A DNA stretch of 64,000 nt from Acidovorax soli. GTDB lineage: Bacteria; Pseudomonadota; Gammaproteobacteria; Burkholderiales; Burkholderiaceae_C. Shown piece after piece: positions 60,324 to 64,000 of this stretch. The position numbers were made by a program, and so were the translations under genes. The DNA lies in the NCBI RefSeq assembly GCF_900107605.1, contig NZ_FNQJ01000001.1:310001-374000 (forward strand), written 5' to 3'. The notes under the pieces are model-generated. The model did no database searches. It saw nothing but the letters and a program-made list of their open reading frames with translations, and was not told where the DNA came from. The number at the start of each line of letters is the position of its first letter. The stretch's first letter is position 1.

Positions 60324-63008
60324 ATGTTGTTTAGAATTTTAGTTTTACTATGTATGCTTGTGCCAGAGTTTGCACAAGCTGCTGATTTATTTGTGCCAGT
60401 TTCAGGCGATAAATCAATGATGTTGTTAGCTCAAATATTTGGTGGCCTTGGTGCTTTTGGTGCTGGTGGTTCAGATCCAATGGCAGAGGGAATTTTAGTT
60501 TTTAATGGTGCGTGTCTGATTGTTGGGGGTATTTTAGTTGCTTACACAATCATCGCTGGAACTGTTAATACTGCTCATGATGGAGAAATGTTGGGTAAGA
60601 AATTTTCTTCTGTATGGGTTCCTATTAGAACTGCATTAGGAACAGCTTTGATACTTCCTGTAATTGGTGGTGGTTACTGCATTATGCAAGCTTTAGTAGG
60701 TTGGGTAATCGTTCAAGGTATTGGATTAGCTGATACTGTTTGGAATAAATTTGCAACGACTCAAAACATTAAGCTTATAGCCACACAAGGATTGGCATCA
60801 AATGCCGGATCAACCTTAGGCTATAACCTATTTCAATCATATGTGTGTGTTCATTCATATAATGCCGCAATCAACAAAGCAAATCAAGATGGTGAGTTGA
60901 TTCTTCCTTTAGGAATTATGACTGAGGCGACGGAATGGGCTTCAAGGCGTAATACATATAAGCCAGGAACAACATATTATTTTGGTCCTAAAGGCGGTGG
61001 CTACGATGGGACACCTGAAAATGCCTGTGGTCGTTTAGATATTCCAACAACTACAACTGGAATGAGTTCAGCTAATGGAATTACACAAATTGGATCATTT
61101 TTTAATTTGACTGAAGCCTCAAAAGCAGAAGAGGCTGTCCTTAAAGCCAATCAAGATGCTGTTAAAGCATTAGATGCAGATATGAATGCTTTGGCGAGTA
61201 CATTGGTTACAGGAAAGGCACCAATTGATCCTTCAAAGCTTGACCAAGCTATCAAGAAATATAATGATGCCATTGCGAAAGCGGCCGCTGATCAAGCAAT
61301 GAAACTAAATGATTTTAATACATTAAGTACAAGTGCAACTGCTGATGGCTGGTTTATGGCTGGTGCTTTTTATACGAAAATTGCTTATTTAACCGATGTG
61401 ATACAAAGAGCAATGACTAACACTGGAACTGCAAGCGGTCCTCAAAAATTAGGCTCAAACAATCTGTTAAATGATTTTATGAATGTTGATAATAATAATA
61501 TGGCTCTAACCTTGGCAGATAGTAAAGCACCACAAAAATTAAGTTTTGGTTCAAATATTGAATCAAATTCAGATGATGATTGGGGTTTTGATACTATTTT
61601 GAATAAACTTTACCATACTGAGGCATTGGTTGTAGATGATGGAGAGCATCCACTAATTGCACTTAAAAGAATTGGCAATTGGTTGTTGGGTATTTTGGGT
61701 GCTGCGGGTGCTGCTTCTTTAGCAATGTCTATGGTGAAAAATAGTTCTTTATCCTGGGTTGCTGATAAGGTTCAAAGTTTATTCACTGGTGTTGCTATTG
61801 GTCCAGTGGTTGATTTTGTTCAAGGTATGTATGAAAAGTTTTTCCTACCAATGTTAGCTGTAGGTGTATTTTTGTCTTACATATTACCAATGATGCCTTA
61901 TATGATTTGGCTTGGTGCAACAATTGGTTGGTTAATTTTGTGTGTAGAAGCAATCATCGCTGCTCCAATGTGGGCTGTTATGCACTTAACAGCAAATGGT
62001 GACGATATGGTTGGTTCAGGTGCTCAAGGATATAGATTGGTTCTATCATTGATGTTAAGACCGGTATTAATGATATTTGGATTGATCGCTGCTTTCGTTC
62101 TATTGAATGTTCTTGGTGGATTAATAACAAAGGTTTTCTTTGGAATTTTTGCAATGTCTCAAGCAGAATCTGGAATGTTCATTAAAGTTGTTGGTTTAAT
62201 TGTGGCTCCAATGATGTATGGATTTGCAATGTATGAGGTTATTAAAAGAACATTTGCTTTAATTCACGTTATTCCTGATGAGTTGTTGAACTGGTTCGGT
62301 GGTGGTGGTCCTAAACTTGGTGATACTGCTCATCAAATGGGTGGCGAAGGTGCAAGACAGTTCCAGTTTATGGGTAATGCAGCTAACTATGCTGGCAATG
62401 CATTAATGTCAGAAAATATGAAAAATCTTGATAATAAAATGAAAGGTAGTCAAGCACAGGCTCAATTAGGATTGAGCGATAAAGCAATGAATAATGTAAA
62501 TACAGGAAGTCGCCATAATCAAGAGATGCAGCGAGGCAAGCTTGCTTCTTTGGCTAATTCTTTAGGTGGTCCAAACTCAGAAGATGGTTCAAGATTTTTG
62601 AGAGAATTTGAAAAAAATTCTGAAAATGGTGAATCATTTAACGATGCTGTTCAAGGTGCCTTGGAGCATACAAACAATGCAAAGTATGGTGATAATGCAA
62701 GTCAATTAATTGATAAGTTCACTGGTGGTGGTTCTGGTAGTCACAATAGCCCTGAATATGCTGGAATAACTTCAGCACTTAACAATAAGCTAAATAAATT
62801 TATGCAAACATCAGGTGGTGATGAAAGCACAGCAAAAGAAAAAATGTCCAGTTTTATTAATGATGTGATTGCTGAACACGGTGAAAGCGGTGGAAGTATT
62901 GGTAAGTCGCTTAAATCAGTTTCTGCAAAATATAACGAAATGGATTCACCAGTTAAGAATGAAGTTCAAGAGCAAAATACTATTCAGCCTCCTAAGGTAG
63001 ATGATTAA
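60324..63008 (+). CDS. DotA/TraY family conjugation (type IVB secretion) membrane protein
   Basis: An 894-residue protein with a signal peptide (MLFRILVLLCMLVPEFAQA). The family block at residues ~60-125 is clear: GACLIVGGILVAYTIIAGTV, TAHDGEMLGKKFSSVWVPIR, TALGTALILPVIGGG. A long soluble loop (~150-440) is followed by several transmembrane helices (~450-660) and a hydrophilic, Ser/Asn-rich tail. DotA in Legionella and TraY in IncI plasmids are inner-membrane parts of the transfer channel. GGGAG precedes the ATG. It is AT-rich throughout. Confidence 0.9.
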   Translation: MLFRILVLLCMLVPEFAQAADLFVPVSGDKSMMLLAQIFGGLGAFGAGGSDPMAEGILVFNGACLIVGGILVAYTIIAGTVNTAHDGEMLGKKFSSVWVPIRTALGTALILPVIGGGYCIMQALVGWVIVQGIGLADTVWNKFATTQNIKLIATQGLASNAGSTLGYNLFQSYVCVHSYNAAINKANQDGELILPLGIMTEATEWASRRNTYKPGTTYYFGPKGGGYDGTPENACGRLDIPTTTTGMSSANGITQIGSFFNLTEASKAEEAVLKANQDAVKALDADMNALASTLVTGKAPIDPSKLDQAIKKYNDAIAKAAADQAMKLNDFNTLSTSATADGWFMAGAFYTKIAYLTDVIQRAMTNTGTASGPQKLGSNNLLNDFMNVDNNNMALTLADSKAPQKLSFGSNIESNSDDDWGFDTILNKLYHTEALVVDDGEHPLIALKRIGNWLLGILGAAGAASLAMSMVKNSSLSWVADKVQSLFTGVAIGPVVDFVQGMYEKFFLPMLAVGVFLSYILPMMPYMIWLGATIGWLILCVEAIIAAPMWAVMHLTANGDDMVGSGAQGYRLVLSLMLRPVLMIFGLIAAFVLLNVLGGLITKVFFGIFAMSQAESGMFIKVVGLIVAPMMYGFAMYEVIKRTFALIHVIPDELLNWFGGGGPKLGDTAHQMGGEGARQFQFMGNAANYAGNALMSENMKNLDNKMKGSQAQAQLGLSDKAMNNVNTGSRHNQEMQRGKLASLANSLGGPNSEDGSRFLREFEKNSENGESFNDAVQGALEHTNNAKYGDNASQLIDKFTGGGSGSHNSPEYAGITSALNNKLNKFMQTSGGDESTAKEKMSSFINDVIAEHGESGGSIGKSLKSVSAKYNEMDSPVKNEVQEQNTIQPPKVDD

Positions 63009-63013
63009 TAAAA

Positions 63014-63040
63014 AAACCCCGCGAATGCGGGGTTTTGTCT
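63014..63040. terminator. Bidirectional terminator after the DotA/TraY gene
   Basis: AAAACCCCGC-GAAT-GCGGGGTTTT with T on one side and A on the other. It serves both the plus-strand DotA/TraY gene and the convergent coiled-coil gene. Confidence 0.9.
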
Positions 63041-63050
63041 TGATGTGCTT

Positions 63051-63494
63051 TTATTTGCTTGAGTGCTTGAATATAAATTCATCAGCATTTGTTTTGTGAT
63101 CGGGATTATTTTTTCCTTGAATCACACTTGTTTTCAAATCTTTCGCTTGTTGAATTGTCTCTTGTGCTGACTGACCTTTTTCAAAACCAAATTGAATGGC
63201 TAACTCTTTAAATGCTTTTTGTGAAACCATCCAATCAGCCATTATTTCCATTTGCTTTTCGTAGGTTTCTTTAAAATTGCCATTCTTTTCTGCAATTTCA
63301 TTCATTGGTTTACAAAGCAACTGACGGTAATACTGATTTTCACCTTGAAGCCTTGCGACTTCTTGTTGTAACTGGACGTTTTGAGCTTGAATACTTCCGC
63401 TATTCAAAGCTTGGTTTGTATTACTTAAATTTGCTCGCTCCATATCGCGTTGCAAGTTTAAATAATGGGCTGTTTGCATTGGGTCTTTAAACAT
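63051..63494 (-). CDS. Unknown coiled-coil protein of the element
   Basis: A 147-residue, Gln-rich soluble protein. Residues ~30-60 (QAQNVQLQQEVARLQGENQY) form a heptad coiled coil; the rest is helical and charged. There is no signal peptide or recognisable domain. AAGGA precedes ATG 63,494, and its leader has the TTGTATG...ATACAAGAAT element (63,508-63,528) shared with the DotA/TraY gene, so the two may be co-regulated. Confidence 0.7.
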   Translation of the reverse strand: MFKDPMQTAHYLNLQRDMERANLSNTNQALNSGSIQAQNVQLQQEVARLQGENQYYRQLLCKPMNEIAEKNGNFKETYEKQMEIMADWMVSQKAFKELAIQFGFEKGQSAQETIQQAKDLKTSVIQGKNNPDHKTNADEFIFKHSSK

Positions 63495-63507
63495 AGTTTT
63501 TCCTTAT

Positions 63508-63528
63508 ATTCTTGTATTTATCATACAA
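63508..63528 (-). promoter_or_regulatory. TTGTATG/ATACAAGAAT leader element before the coiled-coil gene
   Basis: On the minus strand TTGTATG-ATAA-ATACAAGAAT, then ATAAGGAAAAACTATG. It matches the leader of the DotA/TraY gene. Confidence 0.5.
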
Positions 63529-63555
63529 AAACAAAATGGAATGTCCAGATACAAA

Positions 63556-63585
63556 AAAACGGCGATGAATCGCCGTTTTTATTTT
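63556..63585. terminator. Terminator after the DNA methyltransferase gene
   Basis: AACGGCGA-TGAA-TCGCCGTT with an A-run before and a T-run after. It ends the minus-strand methyltransferase transcript. Confidence 0.88.
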
Positions 63586-63589
63586 GATG

Positions 63590-64000
63590 CTAAATCAACG
63601 TTGGTTGAATTGTAGGAATGTGTTTCGTTGTGTTCTCATCTTCAGCCATCAATTCATTAAAAGCTTCTTTGATTTCTTCAATTGGCTTTTCCTGCATGAA
63701 CCTGAAGACTGAAGCTGACAAGTAGTCTTTTCGTTCTTCAAAAGCCATCCAGCGGCGTTTTTCCAGTTCGCAAACATAGCCAGTAGTGTTTGATCCTCCA
63801 AAAATATCAACCACCAAATCATTAGGCTCAGTCAGAAATCGAATAAAAAATTCTGGTAATTTTGCTGGAAATCTTGCAGGGTGTGCAGAAACACCAACTT
63901 CTTTACACAGCTTCAAATATTTGGAACTTGCTTCAGAGTTTGAAATTTGCAGAAGATTTGAAGGAATGGCTCCACCATTGTCTTTTCCAAAGGTGTTACT
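63590..64000 (-). CDS. DNA methyltransferase (beta-class, N4-C or N6-A), cut by window end
   Basis: The frame stays open to the last base, so the gene enters from outside; 136 C-terminal residues are visible. The segments GGAIPSNLLQISN, HPARFPAKLPEFFIRFL and LVVDIFGGSNTTGYVCELEK are the typical end of beta-type methyltransferases in which the SAM-binding motif I (here DIFGGSNTTG) follows the catalytic motif. The catalytic (S/D)PPY part is outside. No restriction endonuclease is seen in the visible element. Confidence 0.88.
   Translation of the reverse strand, partial: SNTFGKDNGGAIPSNLLQISNSEASSKYLKLCKEVGVSAHPARFPAKLPEFFIRFLTEPNDLVVDIFGGSNTTGYVCELEKRRWMAFEERKDYLSASVFRFMQEKPIEEIKEAFNELMAEDENTTKHIPTIQPTLI

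Larger units (their letters stand above)
55779..64000. mobile_element. Low-GC integrated conjugative or mobilizable element (one end)
   Basis: From about 55,779 to the window end the DNA is AT-rich, uses AT-ending codons, has long intergenic gaps, and encodes a Xis-like protein, MobC, a relaxase, a DotA/TraY protein and a DNA methyltransferase. The left boundary is inside yebC. The right end, the integrase and the rest of the transfer genes are not in the window, so whether it is an ICE, an IME or an integrated plasmid is not known. Confidence 0.75.

Noticed and set aside
55779-64000. The low-GC part as an assembly chimera from a contaminating genome
   Set aside because: Not excluded, but the join falls exactly inside the first codons of yebC next to a Xis-like gene and repeats, which fits site-specific insertion better than a random misjoin. 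Read coverage would decide.

Overview
The first 55.78 kb is GC-rich chromosome (roughly 65 percent G+C by eye) with gene content typical of a Burkholderiales bacterium, probably Comamonadaceae (Acidovorax-like). The evidence is the gene families, the many GTG/TTG starts, and two dispersed repeat families that I associate with that family. The last 8.2 kb (about 55,779 to 64,000) is sharply different: AT-rich, with mobilization and conjugation-type genes and long intergenic spaces. It is read here as one end of an integrated mobile element that continues past the window.

Chromosomal layout: a 5'-cut FimV-like protein; a TPP-riboswitch-led thiamine operon (thiO-thiS-thiG-thiE, minus strand) with thiD divergent; a ferredoxin reductase and the 7Fe ferredoxin fdxA; an assimilatory sulfate operon (TSUP exporter, cysI, DUF934, cysH, cysD, cysN, minus strand); mnmC and a YggX-type protein; an orphan Tat-type sulfate-binding protein; an AI-2E family permease; sucA-sucB-lpdA followed by zapE; a PP2C phosphatase; a DinG/YoaA-type helicase; bamD; dnaE; clpS-clpA; a lytic transglycosylase; sbcB; a gamma-synthase-family PLP enzyme; an SpmA/SpmB-like membrane protein; a YebC/YeeN-type regulator; a J-domain gene leading three uncharacterised genes; a diguanylate cyclase; a TonB-receptor remnant; a lone cytochrome cd1 nirS with an FNR-type box; upp; a PLP dehydratase; a dienoyl-CoA-isomerase-like protein; and a HerA/DUF853 ATPase.

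At 55,755 a properly spaced ribosome-binding site leads into a GTG start and eight codons matching the YebC amino terminus, then a stop where the low-GC DNA begins. The element therefore appears to have inserted into the 5' end of yebC. It carries an AlpA/Xis-like DNA-binding gene next to TGTGTTTTT repeats, a MobC-MobA relaxase pair, a small unknown gene, a 111-aa unknown, a 54-aa membrane protein, a DotA/TraY-family protein (type IVB or MPF_I conjugation), a coiled-coil protein and a DNA methyltransferase cut by the window end. No integrase or other conjugation gene is inside the window.

The most striking feature is about 500 nt of non-coding DNA at 58,866-59,361. On the minus strand it folds, by hand, into about 14 hairpins with at least two pseudoknots and a 6-bp kissing-loop pair. 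Just upstream, on the same strand, is a predicted ~65-nt small RNA with its own promoter and terminator; 11 nt of it are perfectly complementary to the start of the large RNA. This looks like a large ornate non-coding RNA (the GOLLD/ROOL kind is the nearest analogy I know) carried by the element. No CRISPR array, tRNA or rRNA gene was seen.
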